Origin: Syntrophus buswellii
Lineage (GTDB): Bacteria > Desulfobacterota > Syntrophia > Syntrophales > Syntrophaceae
Length of the DNA stretch: 64,000 bases
NCBI RefSeq assembly: GCF_046097065.1
Contig: NZ_CP175563.1
Span: 2,604,001 to 2,668,000 of the forward strand
Direction of reading: 5' to 3'
A program made the position numbers and the translations under genes. Below, piece after piece: positions 18,686 to 28,100 of the stretch. Numbering within the stretch: the first letter of the stretch is position 1; each line of letters begins with the position of its first letter. The notes below the pieces were generated by a model. The model did no database searches and was not told the DNA's origin. It was given only the letters and a program-made list of their open reading frames with translations.

Positions 18686-19194
18686 AATACCCTCACTTTT
18701 TTAAAGACTATTTCGGAATGCAGGCCCTTCGGGGAGATCAAGAAATGGATCTGGACCGGCGCCGGGAAAATATTGCGGCTCATGGATGCTCCCGATATCC
18801 TTTTATGAAAGGTGCATTGCCCCAAGTCTATCTTGGACAGATTATTTTAAAGCCGCCTGCCGGAAAGAGTCAAAATAAAAAATACGGTACCGGGTTTCCA
18901 TGAGTCAAATCAGCCAAATCTACGCCATTGATTCCTTGAAATCGTCTTACCGGGAGAAAGAATGGAACAACAGAACAGGTTACTGAACCGGTTTTGCCGG
19001 ACATTATAATTCATTTTTAAATTAATTTAAATGATGTATTTGCAACATGTTGTATTTCTTGAAATTATAAAAGCTATCAGGCCAAGTCTCATTCAACTCA
19101 CGTGACCCAATTTTGAATTTCATGAAATCATTGTCTCTAACCATTCAGGATCATGAGATAATATAGCCAGAAAGAACCTGCCTTACATGCGGAA

Positions 19195-19249
19195 ACCACC
19201 TTCCTTGAGCCGTGCCCCGATCAACGGATTACGGCTTAAGAAAGGTGGT
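19195..19249. repeat. 19-bp imperfect inverted repeat
   Basis: Arms 19195-19213 and 19231-19249 pair at 18 of 19 positions as RNA (one G-U, one C-A mismatch) around a 17-base loop. TGCGGA occurs just outside both ends. It lies ~60 bases beyond the stop of the acyl-CoA dehydrogenase gene, on the side where that transcript would end, but no T run follows. The remainder of the gene-free stretch 18686-19309 is AT-rich and shows no gene. Confidence 0.55.
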
Positions 19250-19309
19250 CGTCTTGCGGATGCTACAAAGGTTTTGTCTTTTAAAGAATAAAGGGTTCCA
19301 ACCTTTGAC

Positions 19310-20461
19310 TCATGTCGGCAACCCTAGTCTTTGAAGGATCGTTTCTTTCAAGGTCTCCGATGTCCCTTCACCGACTTCCATCAGCCGTGCTTCCCGGAAA
19401 TATCGTGAAATCGGGTATTCAACGGAAAACCCGTATCCGCCGTGCACCTGCAAAGCCCTGTCTGCAACCCACATGCAGGATTCCGACGCAAAAAGCTTTG
19501 CAACCTGCGCATCGAGGGAAATGTCCTGGCCATGATCCGCCTTGAAAGCGGCCTGGTAAATCATATTCCTGGCAATCCGGCTCATTTTGAACATATCGGC
19601 CAGGTAAAATCCGACCGCCTGGAAGGCACAGATCGGTTTACCAAAGGCTAGCCGGGCTTGCGAATATGCCAGGGCCTCTTCAAAGGCGCCCTGAAGGATT
19701 CCCAATCCGACCGCCCCGAAGACCAGGCGGAAGCGGTCCAGGGCATTGGTGAGCAAGCCAAGGCATGCCTCTCCGGAAGAGATCAGCGCTTCTTTCGGCA
19801 CTTGCACCTCATTGAAGTCCACCTCGCAGGTTGATACGGCATTCATCCCCATCTTGGGAATTTTCCGAACCACAATTCCCGGTGACTTTGAGTCCACAGC
19901 GACCAGGACAAAATCGCCCGGCTGTCCGCCCGTTGTCATCCTGGCAAAGACAAGGAGATCGTCGGCATTGTCCGCATTGACGACAGACATCTTGCTGCCC
20001 TTCAAAACCAGGGCATCCCCTTTATCCTCAACCGTTGTCTCTATTTTTGCTATATCTGGACCGGAATTGGCCTCCATGAAGGCCATGGTTCCCGTTTTTT
20101 CTCCGTAGGCAGCGGCGGTGACGTATTTTTCTTTCTGTTCTTCAGTCCCAGCCTCCAGAATCGGATAGGCGAAATAAAAACTGGTGGCTCCGGCGGCCAA
20201 CGCGACCGCTGCCGACACACGGGCCAGTTCTTCCATGGCAATGCAAGCCCCGACCCAGCCTAATCCGCTGCCTCCGTACTGCTCGGGAGTAATGATGCCT
20301 CCGACGCCCATCTCTGCCAGTTTTGCCAATATCTCAGAAGGATATTCTTCCTTTTCATCAATGTCTCCGGCGACCGGTCTTATTTCCTTTTCACAAAACC
20401 TGTGAATCATTTGCTGGAACATTTTTGTTTCATCAGTCAACAGATTTTCCATAACCTCCAC
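19310..20461 (-). CDS. acyl-CoA dehydrogenase
   Basis: FAD-dependent, 383 residues. FMEANSGPDIAKIET near residue 130 is a divergent form of the usual TEPxAGSD loop, HGGYGFSVEYPISRYFR lies near 345, and VGEGTSETLKETI is the C-terminal motif with the catalytic-position Glu. The unusual substrate loop suggests a different acyl-CoA from the 12.7 kb paralogue. The start is uncertain: GTG at 20461 has GAGGA at good distance, while ATG at 20452 has GGAGG only two bases away; GTG is preferred. It is a single gene behind its own -24/-12 promoter. Confidence 0.9.
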   Translation of the reverse strand: MEVMENLLTDETKMFQQMIHRFCEKEIRPVAGDIDEKEEYPSEILAKLAEMGVGGIITPEQYGGSGLGWVGACIAMEELARVSAAVALAAGATSFYFAYPILEAGTEEQKEKYVTAAAYGEKTGTMAFMEANSGPDIAKIETTVEDKGDALVLKGSKMSVVNADNADDLLVFARMTTGGQPGDFVLVAVDSKSPGIVVRKIPKMGMNAVSTCEVDFNEVQVPKEALISSGEACLGLLTNALDRFRLVFGAVGLGILQGAFEEALAYSQARLAFGKPICAFQAVGFYLADMFKMSRIARNMIYQAAFKADHGQDISLDAQVAKLFASESCMWVADRALQVHGGYGFSVEYPISRYFREARLMEVGEGTSETLKETILQRLGLPT

Positions 20462-20545
20462 CTTCTTTCCTCGCTATCCAATTAATGTTGGAATCTTGAT
20501 CTTCAGTCAACTGCAACCGCTGCCCCCACGAATGCCCTAAGAAAC

Positions 20546-20560
20546 GCAAAATATATGCCT
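20546..20560 (-). promoter_or_regulatory. sigma-54 (-24/-12) promoter of acyl-CoA dehydrogenase
   Basis: Minus strand AGGCATATATTTTGC, matching TGGCAC-N5-TTGC with GG (20559-20558) and GC (20547-20546) ten bases apart. It is almost identical to the element before the enoyl-CoA hydratase gene. The predicted leader is ~75 bases. Confidence 0.75.
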
Positions 20561-20745
20561 CATCAAAAAAGCAAACAGCCGGTCCCCTGACCTTGAAGGT
20601 TTCTTCCCCTGCCGGAAAATGATGCCCGGATCAATTGACGGCAGAGGCCAGCCATTGCTGTTCCGTCGCCGTAATCATGCCTCTTTCTTTCCCCATTTCG
20701 AGAAACAGCCTGGATCCCCCAAGAAATCTCCCGGAGCCTGGGGCC

Positions 20746-21999
20746 TCACGCATCCGGACGGCCGGCAGCGCGGTCTCTTGATCCCGACGGGGAATCGGGG
20801 ATGGACACAATGTCGAGAGGCGTCTCCACAATCCTTTGCAGTCCATCTTTTCGCACGATGAAATCGACCTCGATGCCTACAGCGCCTTCGTTGGGGATGA
20901 TGAATTTCGGCTCAACGGCCATGACCATACCCTCCCGGAGCACCATTCTGTGGCGCGCCGTAATGACAGGCATTTCGTTAAGTTCGAGGCCAAATCCGTG
21001 CCCGATAAAGGCCACCTGCCCTTCGCCGTGGCCCATAAAAAATTCCTCCAGCCTTGCCCGTTTCACATGATCGAGGGCCCTCGTGAAGACCTCCACGGTA
21101 TCTACGCCCTCCTTCACATAATCCATCATGTCCTCGATGATCTCCCGTGACACCTCGTATGGCTTCCGGAAGCATTCCTTCATCTCCCCCACCACATAGA
21201 CCCGCGTTTCATCGGTGACATAGCCGTTGTACCCCCCACCATAATCCACGATGAGAGGGATGCCCTTTTTCACGATGTTGGCGGAAGAACCCTGGCCGAC
21301 GGCCGGTGTCAGTCCGAACCCCGCGATGGGCACATCGCCGCCCGATGCAACCGTGGACGAATAGCCCTGGGTCACCAGGGCACAGGTCATCTCCCGGTTG
21401 AATCCTCTCATGCGCAGCAGCCCCTGATGGCCCCTGCGCCTGCCTTCGGCGACAAGGTCCGCCTCAATCGCAACCTCCTGCCTTCCCTCCCTCACAATAT
21501 CCCTGGCTTTTCGAAACACATGGGACACAATCTCTCCCGATTTGAGAATCTGTCGAATTTCAAACTCGCTTTTCGCCAGCCTCACCTGCCTGATCAAAGG
21601 CGACACGTCTGCCACGTGGTCATAACCCAGGATGGATTTCCATTTTTCAGCGATAAGAAAGGGAACCACATCGAGCTCCATGGCACCGTTTCCTCTGAGC
21701 ACATTTTTCTCCCTGAGGATCTCCCTGGTTTCTTTGATCTTCTTGATGGGCGTGATCTCAAGGGGCGATTCATAGAGAGCCCGAAACAGACTTTTTTCCA
21801 CGAAAAAAACAGGGGGCTCATCCACGGGAACAACGAGAACGCCTTTCTGAACCGTGCCGGTAAAGTAAAAGAGGTCCACGTTCTGGAGAATGACCGCAAA
21901 ATGGATGCCCTGATCTGCCATTAACCCTCTCAAGGCATCCAGCCTTCTCTCAATCTCCTCCCTGGGCGTGAAATCACAGACATTTAAGCTCTTGACCAT
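20746..21999 (-). CDS. M24-family Xaa-Pro aminopeptidase-like protein
   Basis: 417 residues with a creatinase-type N-terminal domain (~1-150) and a pita-bread metallopeptidase domain. All five metal ligands can be placed: Asp in IVDYGGGYNGYVTDETR (both Asp), His in GHGFGLELNE, Glu in AVEPKFIIPNEG and Glu in GIEVDFIV. The function is probably cleavage of X-Pro peptides, but creatinase-like hydrolases share the fold. It sits between fatty-acid genes without an obvious link to them. Confidence 0.85.
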   Translation of the reverse strand: MVKSLNVCDFTPREEIERRLDALRGLMADQGIHFAVILQNVDLFYFTGTVQKGVLVVPVDEPPVFFVEKSLFRALYESPLEITPIKKIKETREILREKNVLRGNGAMELDVVPFLIAEKWKSILGYDHVADVSPLIRQVRLAKSEFEIRQILKSGEIVSHVFRKARDIVREGRQEVAIEADLVAEGRRRGHQGLLRMRGFNREMTCALVTQGYSSTVASGGDVPIAGFGLTPAVGQGSSANIVKKGIPLIVDYGGGYNGYVTDETRVYVVGEMKECFRKPYEVSREIIEDMMDYVKEGVDTVEVFTRALDHVKRARLEEFFMGHGEGQVAFIGHGFGLELNEMPVITARHRMVLREGMVMAVEPKFIIPNEGAVGIEVDFIVRKDGLQRIVETPLDIVSIPDSPSGSRDRAAGRPDA

Positions 22000-22170
22000 C
22001 TTCCCTGACCTTGTTTCAATACTTCAGCCTGGTCCTCGAACTTTTCCTGACAGACTTTTTCGCGGACGGATTAATCTCCCGTTGATCTTTCGTGAATTCC
22101 CCGGGGATATTCTGAGAATTTCCGATGTTCCTGATGCTGCATGAAGATGATGTGCAGTTTTTGGGTGTGT

Positions 22171-22237
22171 GATAATCCCGGATTTCCTTCCTGTCTGACA
22201 GGGGGCGCGGACAGGAAGGAGAATCCGGGGGTTATCA
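22171..22237 (-). terminator. long hairpin downstream of the acetate-transporter-like gene
   Basis: Arms of about 25 bases (22171-22195 and 22210-22236) are nearly perfectly complementary with small bulges and a 14-base loop. It begins 30 bases after the transporter stop on the minus strand. No T run follows, so the termination role is inferred; an mRNA 3' stabiliser or a palindromic repeat is also possible. Confidence 0.55.
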
Positions 22238-22265
22238 TGGCATCTCTTGCGGTTTCAAACAAACC

Positions 22266-22868
22266 TTACTTGATGATCGGGCCTGGAAAGGGCAAAACCT
22301 GCCTGCCGAATACCATGTTTGTCTGCATCGCTGCAGTTGCGTAAATGGCAAGTACCCCACACAATCCAGCGAGATTGCCGGCAATCGGGGCATAGGTATG
22401 GTGATCCAGGAACCCCATGTATATGCCGGTAATGAAAGGCAAAGCCAGACACATGGGAACGATCGCTGCAAATGGGGCTAGCGGCATGGATTTGGCGAAC
22501 ATCGGAATCTCCAGCCACAGGATAAGCGTAATGGTTAACCAGGCCCATCCCGTTATCCGGGGATCAAACTTCCACCCGTAGACGCCGGCAAAATACTGAA
22601 AAATCCACAGGGAGCCGGTTACCAGCATGAAGTAAGCACTGAACCAGGTGAAGGTGTTGCCACCGGAGGAATTGCCCAGCTTCAGCTCGATGACCCCTAC
22701 AATCACCTGCACGAAGAAGCCACCGATCAACCAGATACCCGCAATGGGCATGGCTTCTCTTGCTACTTTCCCGGTTAACACCGCGTAGAAAATCATAACT
22801 GCAATCGCCAAGGCTGTGAATCCGGCGGGCATTGGATTAGCCCATCCTGCACCGTGCTGATCTGACAT
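22266..22868 (-). CDS. acetate/succinate uptake transporter (GPR1/FUN34/YaaH family)
   Basis: 200 residues and six hydrophobic segments. The family signature near the N-terminus is seen as NPMPAGF, and FTWFSAYFMLVTG is the second conserved region. Members such as SatP carry acetate or succinate across the inner membrane. It lies 54 bases after the acyl-CoA ligase gene and is probably co-transcribed from that gene's sigma-54 promoter. Uptake of a short-chain acid followed by CoA activation is an attractive reading; in a fermenting syntroph it could equally export acetate. Confidence 0.85.
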   Translation of the reverse strand: MSDQHGAGWANPMPAGFTALAIAVMIFYAVLTGKVAREAMPIAGIWLIGGFFVQVIVGVIELKLGNSSGGNTFTWFSAYFMLVTGSLWIFQYFAGVYGWKFDPRITGWAWLTITLILWLEIPMFAKSMPLAPFAAIVPMCLALPFITGIYMGFLDHHTYAPIAGNLAGLCGVLAIYATAAMQTNMVFGRQVLPFPGPIIK

Positions 22869-22922
22869 AATATTCCCTCCTTAATTATGTTATGTATCAG
22901 TTCTTTCTACTTAGCATTTCTT

Positions 22923-24503
22923 CTATTTTGCGCCGCCCCCGAACTGCTCACGCAATTCTCTCTTCAGGATCTTTCCTGCAGCGTTGCGAGGCAGCGACGG
23001 CACGATATGGACGACCCTCGGCACCTTGTACCCTGCGATTTTTCCCTTACAGAATTCCGTCACCTCAGCCGGAGTGATGGTGGCCCCTTCATTGAGAACA
23101 CAGACCGCCGTGACGGCTTCGCCCCAGGTCGGGTGCGGAGTACCGATGACACAGGACTCCTTGATTGCCGGATTCGAATGCAGCACCTTCTCGATCTCTG
23201 CGGGATACACATTCTCGCCGCCGGTGATGATCATGTCCTTCAGGCGGTCGATAATGCGGATATAGCCGAAGGAATCGATGGAGCAGACATCTTCCGTATG
23301 GAACCACTCGCCCCGGAATGCCTTCTTGGTCTCCGGTTCCTTTCGCCAGTAGCCCAGCGTGACACCGGGACCCCGGACAATCAGTTCGCCCACTCCGCCC
23401 TTGGGAACCGGCTTGCCGTTTTCATCCACGATCAGGGCTTCCATGTCGAAGGACGCCCTTCCGCAGGATTCCAGGATGTTGTTGTCGCCTCGGTCAAAGG
23501 CGTCCTGGATGTCCCGAGGGCCCAGATTGGTGGTGACGCCTGTTGTTTCGGTCGTCCCGTGGTGTTCACCGAGAATATTTCCATAGGTATCAATAAATTT
23601 CTTGTAAACAGCGGGGATGATCCCTGCGCCGGCAAACCAGATGTGCTTCCAGCTTGAGACGTCGTATTTCTTGTGATTCGGCGAATCGAGGATCATCATG
23701 ACCATCGGCGTGGCAAGCATGCCGCCCGTCAGTTTGAACTTTTCCGTGGACGACAGGAAGAGATCCACGTCCCACTTCGTAAAGACATAGGACGGCGCCG
23801 ATACATAAAAAGCCCCGAACAGGGTGTAGTGCGCCGTAATGTGATAGAGGGGGCAGATGATGAAGACATGGCTGTCCAGATCCAGGAAGTTGAGTCTGGA
23901 ACAGACGCGGCCGGCATGTACAAAATTGGCGTGGGTCTGCATGACCCCCTTGGGAAGTCCCGTTGTGCCGCTTGTGTACATGAGCATGGCGATTTCATCT
24001 TCAAAGATATCCACGGCCAGTTCCGCCGGCGAGGCCTTCTGGATCATTTCCTCGAAATCAAGCCATCCTTCGGGTTTCTTGTCGGGCGCCCCGAAATAGA
24101 TGAAGTGCTTGGCCGAAGGAACGGAGTCTTTGAGCTGCTGGGCCATTCCGACAAACTGATCCTGGACGATCAGCGCCGTCGGTTCGGAATCGGTCAGAAC
24201 GGCAAGCATTTCCGGCGCCGCCAGTCGAAAATTGCAGACCACGAAGATGAAGCCGGCATTGGGGACGTAGAAGGACGCCTCTGTGTATTCTACGCTGTTT
24301 TGGCTCAGTATGGCCACCCGGTCCCCCTTTTTCAGCCCGAGCCCATACAGGGCATTCCCCATCCTGTTTGCCCTGTCTTTAACATCGGTGAAGGAATATT
24401 CCCGGTTGCCCTCCACCTCCTTGATCGCCACACGATCTGGATACAGCATTACATTGCGGTTGATCAAAGTCGGAATCGTGTTAAACGTCATTTCTGTTCC
24501 CAT
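22923..24503 (-). CDS. acyl-CoA ligase (AMP-forming)
   Basis: 526 residues, ANL superfamily. The AMP-binding P-loop is LMYTSGTTGLPKGVM (near residue 172), with GTTETTG near 325, YWRKEPET near 395, and the C-terminal hinge and catalytic Lys in PRNAAGKILKREL. It activates a carboxylic acid to acyl-CoA with ATP going to AMP and PPi; a medium/long-chain fatty acid is likely, but the substrate cannot be read. It is first in a two-gene operon with the acetate-type transporter behind a -24/-12 promoter. Confidence 0.9.
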   Translation of the reverse strand: MGTEMTFNTIPTLINRNVMLYPDRVAIKEVEGNREYSFTDVKDRANRMGNALYGLGLKKGDRVAILSQNSVEYTEASFYVPNAGFIFVVCNFRLAAPEMLAVLTDSEPTALIVQDQFVGMAQQLKDSVPSAKHFIYFGAPDKKPEGWLDFEEMIQKASPAELAVDIFEDEIAMLMYTSGTTGLPKGVMQTHANFVHAGRVCSRLNFLDLDSHVFIICPLYHITAHYTLFGAFYVSAPSYVFTKWDVDLFLSSTEKFKLTGGMLATPMVMMILDSPNHKKYDVSSWKHIWFAGAGIIPAVYKKFIDTYGNILGEHHGTTETTGVTTNLGPRDIQDAFDRGDNNILESCGRASFDMEALIVDENGKPVPKGGVGELIVRGPGVTLGYWRKEPETKKAFRGEWFHTEDVCSIDSFGYIRIIDRLKDMIITGGENVYPAEIEKVLHSNPAIKESCVIGTPHPTWGEAVTAVCVLNEGATITPAEVTEFCKGKIAGYKVPRVVHIVPSLPRNAAGKILKRELREQFGGGAK

Positions 24504-24560
24504 GATAACCCTCCCTTTTTAGAATAGTGCTCCCCTTAACTGAGGTGTATCTTAAGCCAA

Positions 24561-24575
24561 GCAATTTTGGAACCA
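24561..24575 (-). promoter_or_regulatory. sigma-54 (-24/-12) promoter of the ligase/transporter operon
   Basis: Minus strand TGGTTCCAAAATTGC, with GG (24574-24573) and GC (24562-24561) ten bases apart; two mismatches to TGGCAC, TTGC perfect. The predicted leader is ~45 bases. The remaining gene-free stretch 24504-24830 is very AT-rich and holds no gene I can support. Confidence 0.65.
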
Positions 24576-24830
24576 AAAATTTTTAATCATATTTTACTAT
24601 TATGTCAGATACTTAGAAAAAGATTCTTTCTATGAATGATAGTAATTATAGTATTTTTCTAGTAGTATGGTTTTCGAAATCGTGGCGGATTTTTTTAGGA
24701 TCTCCAGGGCGTCTTCGGGTCATTCAGGCGGATATCTCTGCCGCTTGCCGCAGCCCTGAGAGCAACCGTTATCAATAGAGGGGAACGGACAAAATACGGA
24801 TGGGATTCTTTTCCGGAGAGACACCAGCTT

Positions 24831-26309
24831 TCACAGCAGCCATTCAATCGGAAGAAGGGAGAGAAGCCGGACCCCGGCGCGCCGCCAAAGGCTCGTACCC
24901 GGCTCCGTGTCATGGCGGATCACCTCTCCGGGCCGATTCTCGATCCAGTAAAGCCCCCCTGTCTCCGACAGACGCACATGATAGGCGTTAGCGGAAATGC
25001 GGTTTTCACAAAATTTTGCGATCCTCTTCGCCAGTGCCGGGCTGTCGATGACAACCCCCATCTCGGTGTTCAGATTCGCCGACCGGGGATCAAAATTGAA
25101 GGAGCCGATGAACAGGCGTGAACGATCCACGGAGAATGTTTTTGCGTGCAGGCTCAGTCCGGAGCGGCCGAGCGAACCCCTTCGCTTTCTCTTGCCGCGG
25201 TCCGGTGACAGGCGACGCAATTCACTGATGGCAATCCCCGCCTGAAGCAGCCGCTTACGCCACTTTGCATAACCGGCGTGGACCGGGGCCACATCGGTGG
25301 CTTCCAGGGAATTGGTCAGCACCCTGACGGCTACCCCGCGGTCCGCCATGGCGACAAAGGCATCCACACCGGCAGCGGTGGGAACGAAGTAGGCGGACAC
25401 AAGCAGCACCTCCGATACCGGCTCTCCGATGATCTGCTTGAGTTTCTCAGGCAGGTTTACCTCAGCGGCGGCGAGCCCCAGGACTTTTGCCGGATCATCG
25501 CTGACCGCGTGTGTGGCGGCCCATTCCAGCGTCAGGCATCCTTCAATCAGCTCACGGACGAAAGGGGCATTGCGTAAGGCACTCATGTATTTTTCCGCCG
25601 CGGGATCGGACTCAATGCCCTGCGCAGCCGAGGCAAGCTCGGCCAATCGCGCAGAGTCGGCAGGCGGTAGTAATCGGCCCAGCGGGAAGGAGGAAACGCT
25701 GTGCCAGTACCGGTCAAAATCAACCGAAATTTCCTCAACGACCGGCCCGACAGCCAGGACGTCAAGATCGACAAAGAGCACTCCCTCGGCGGCACCGAAG
25801 TATTCGTCACCGACATTGCGGCCACCCACGATGGCAGCCTGATTGTCCGCCGTAAAAGACTTGTTGTGCATGCGTCTATTCAGGCGCAGAAAGTCGGTCA
25901 GGTAACCGATCCAGCGCGGGGTGCGAATAGAAACCGGATTGAACAGCCGGACTTCAATGTTCGGATGAGCATCCAGAGCCGCCAGCGTGTCATCGATCCC
26001 AAAGCTGCCGTGATCGTCGAGCAAAAGCCGCACACGTACACCGCGGTCGGCCGCATCGTGAAGGGCTTGAAAAAGAAGCGTTCCCGAAAGGTCCTTGCGC
26101 CAGATGTAATACTGAAGGTCGAGAGACCGCTCCGCATCCCTTGCCAGGAGTATTCGCGCGGCAAACGCATCACGGGAATCCGCAAGGGGATAGATACCGG
26201 ACTTTCCCGGATGGGCGGTAACCGATGGAGCAATCGCCCGTCCAAGCCTTGTCCCGCCATTATCGGCGGCGAAGTTCGACCGGGTACGGGTTTCACGGGA
26301 TGGCAACAT
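24831..26309 (-). CDS. phospholipase D family protein, ClsC-like cardiolipin synthase
   Basis: 492 residues with two HKD motifs: MHNKSFTADNQAAIVGGRN (near residue 167) and LHAKTFSVDRSRLFIGSFN (near 393). DLQYYIWRKDLSG and RLNRRMHNKSF closely recall E. coli ClsC/YmdC from memory. Such enzymes make cardiolipin from phosphatidylglycerol and a second phospholipid at the inner membrane. ClsC usually works with the YmdB macrodomain protein, which is not encoded here. No clear signal or membrane segment is at the N-terminus, so the start could lie further upstream. Confidence 0.88.
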   Translation of the reverse strand: MLPSRETRTRSNFAADNGGTRLGRAIAPSVTAHPGKSGIYPLADSRDAFAARILLARDAERSLDLQYYIWRKDLSGTLLFQALHDAADRGVRVRLLLDDHGSFGIDDTLAALDAHPNIEVRLFNPVSIRTPRWIGYLTDFLRLNRRMHNKSFTADNQAAIVGGRNVGDEYFGAAEGVLFVDLDVLAVGPVVEEISVDFDRYWHSVSSFPLGRLLPPADSARLAELASAAQGIESDPAAEKYMSALRNAPFVRELIEGCLTLEWAATHAVSDDPAKVLGLAAAEVNLPEKLKQIIGEPVSEVLLVSAYFVPTAAGVDAFVAMADRGVAVRVLTNSLEATDVAPVHAGYAKWRKRLLQAGIAISELRRLSPDRGKRKRRGSLGRSGLSLHAKTFSVDRSRLFIGSFNFDPRSANLNTEMGVVIDSPALAKRIAKFCENRISANAYHVRLSETGGLYWIENRPGEVIRHDTEPGTSLWRRAGVRLLSLLPIEWLL

Positions 26310-26571
26310 GCGGTAACGACCTACGAGTTCTGTAAGGAGATGGCTGATTGTCTGTGCGCCTCACCGTGACAACGGTTTGATGATCCTGACCGGCAAAGCG
26401 ACCGTCGGTCCTCTGTGATTGAACGGTGCCCTCCCGGCAGCAAACGCGTTGCTGTCTTGAAGTCCAGGCATCCACGATGAGACCGTGCGCCCCCTTCCCA
26501 TGGGAGACACGGGCGAATGATGCCGTTCTCTACGCTTCGCTTCAGTCCTTTCCATGTTCCGGATGAACCGC

Positions 26572-27246
26572 TCATCTCTTTCGCATGGTCACGCGAAACA
26601 GCTTCCGGGGCAGGTCGCCCTCTTCAAATTCGTCGATGCCGACCAGATCATATCCCTTCGCCAGCCGCTTGACCATTTCCCCGCTGAAGAAATGGACGAC
26701 AAATCCTCCCGTTTCGTAGAGACCTTCGCCTCGGTAAACACCGACTCCGAAATGGGCATCTCCCGTATGGCGCACGGTATAGACGTTCAGCCCGCGGGGA
26801 CGGAGGACCCGGCGGACTTCGTTCGAGAGGGTTTCTAGTTCCTTCGTCGTCATGGCCATGCAGTACAGCATGTGCGAATAGCAGGCATCGAAGGTTTCGT
26901 TCTCAAAGGGAAGCGGCTCCCGGACATCATGACGGATGACGGTGATCCGCCCGGACAAGCCGAACTGCCGGGCCTTTTCCGAAAGGGTTGCGGCAGATTT
27001 CTCCGCATAGTCCAGGGCATGGACTGAAAACCCGCTGCACGCGAAAAAGAGGCTATCCCGCCCTTGCCCTGCACCTAGTTCAAGGATCTTTTTTGTTCCC
27101 TCTGCCCGAAACAGCCCCGCTGCCATCCTGGCCGGTTCGCTGGGTTCCAGGCCGAACATGTCCTCTGCCTCTGAAAAAACATTTTCCCAATGCCGCAGCT
27201 GGGCGTTCAATATCTCCCGGTCGATCCGCCCTGCACCCTGCCCCAT
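26572..27246 (-). CDS. SAM-dependent methyltransferase
   Basis: 224 residues of class I Rossmann methyltransferase: motif I ILELGAGQGRDSLFFA (near residue 55), acidic residue in ALDYAEKS, DACYSHMLYCMAM, and RRVLRPRGLNVYTVRH (post-II region). A ubiE/tellurite-resistance-like small-molecule methyltransferase is likely; the substrate is unknown. The start could be ATG 27246 or GTG 27261, the latter overlapping the stop of the upstream gene by four bases. Either way it is coupled to that DNA repair gene. Confidence 0.8.
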   Translation of the reverse strand: MGQGAGRIDREILNAQLRHWENVFSEAEDMFGLEPSEPARMAAGLFRAEGTKKILELGAGQGRDSLFFACSGFSVHALDYAEKSAATLSEKARQFGLSGRITVIRHDVREPLPFENETFDACYSHMLYCMAMTTKELETLSNEVRRVLRPRGLNVYTVRHTGDAHFGVGVYRGEGLYETGGFVVHFFSGEMVKRLAKGYDLVGIDEFEEGDLPRKLFRVTMRKR

Positions 27247-27257
27247 GTTCCGCCTTT

Positions 27258-27914
27258 TCACTCCGACCAGCCCCCGTAAAAGAAATCCGGCACGGCAACG
27301 TAACGTTCATCCTGAAAGGTAACCCCCTCCATCTCCAGCAGTCGCCTTTTCATGTGGAGGCCATACCGGAAGCCCCCCAGGCTCCCGTCGGATCGTATGA
27401 CCCGATGGCAGGGGATGATCAGGGGAAAGGGATTTCTCGCCAGAGCGGTTCCCACGGCGCGGGCAGCCCCCGGTTTGTCCAGGTGTTCGGCGATCCGCCG
27501 GTAGGTGCTGACCCGGCCACGAGGGATCGCGAAGTCGGCAAGGAGAACTCTCCGTGAAAAGGGGGAACAGAGATCGAGGTACAGCCTGTCGAGAGAAAAA
27601 CGAATCTCCTCCCCGGACAGGAACGCCTCGATTTGATCAAGAAATCGGTCAATTTCCCGGCAGGAAGAAGTATCCATACCTGGAAAGAGTTTCTCTACAG
27701 CCTCATCGGCCGAAATCCCCCCCGGAGAAGACAAAAGGATTTGGTAGACTTTCGGCTCTCTTTCGCGAATCGACCAGAGGACCGCCACGGGGCCAAAGGG
27801 TGTCCCCCTGGGGCAGAGCTCCAGGGAAATTTCGCTGTTGTGTCTCATCCATGCCCTTTCATCTGGTTGAAAAACATCCATGGCCCCCTCTGCCCATCTC
27901 GCCAGATCCATCAT
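27258..27914 (-). CDS. methylated-DNA--protein-cysteine methyltransferase
   Basis: 218 residues. The C-terminal Ogt/MGMT domain (~130-205) has RVSTYRRIAEHLDKPGAARAV (DNA-binding helix and arginine finger region) and IIPCHRVI with the acceptor Cys, then GGFRYGLHMKRRLLEMEG. It removes O6-alkyl groups from guanine in a suicide reaction. The ~100-residue N-terminal part is poorly conserved. The start is ATG at 27914 or the next Met at 27911. It is the first gene of a likely two-gene unit with the methyltransferase. Confidence 0.92.
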   Translation of the reverse strand: MMDLARWAEGAMDVFQPDERAWMRHNSEISLELCPRGTPFGPVAVLWSIREREPKVYQILLSSPGGISADEAVEKLFPGMDTSSCREIDRFLDQIEAFLSGEEIRFSLDRLYLDLCSPFSRRVLLADFAIPRGRVSTYRRIAEHLDKPGAARAVGTALARNPFPLIIPCHRVIRSDGSLGGFRYGLHMKRRLLEMEGVTFQDERYVAVPDFFYGGWSE

Positions 27915-28100
27915 ACCATCCCGATCACAACCCCTTTGTCACCCTCTTCACGCCGGCCTTCCCGGCGAAGCGGCCTTTCCGCGGCCCCGTTGCGGAAAAA
28001 CGCTCAGGGATTCATCCCCTGGTAACCCGACGACGGTCATCCCTCAAATAAGGTCCCCCTTTTTCCCTTGAAAAGGATCTGACCACAGACCGGCAAAAGC

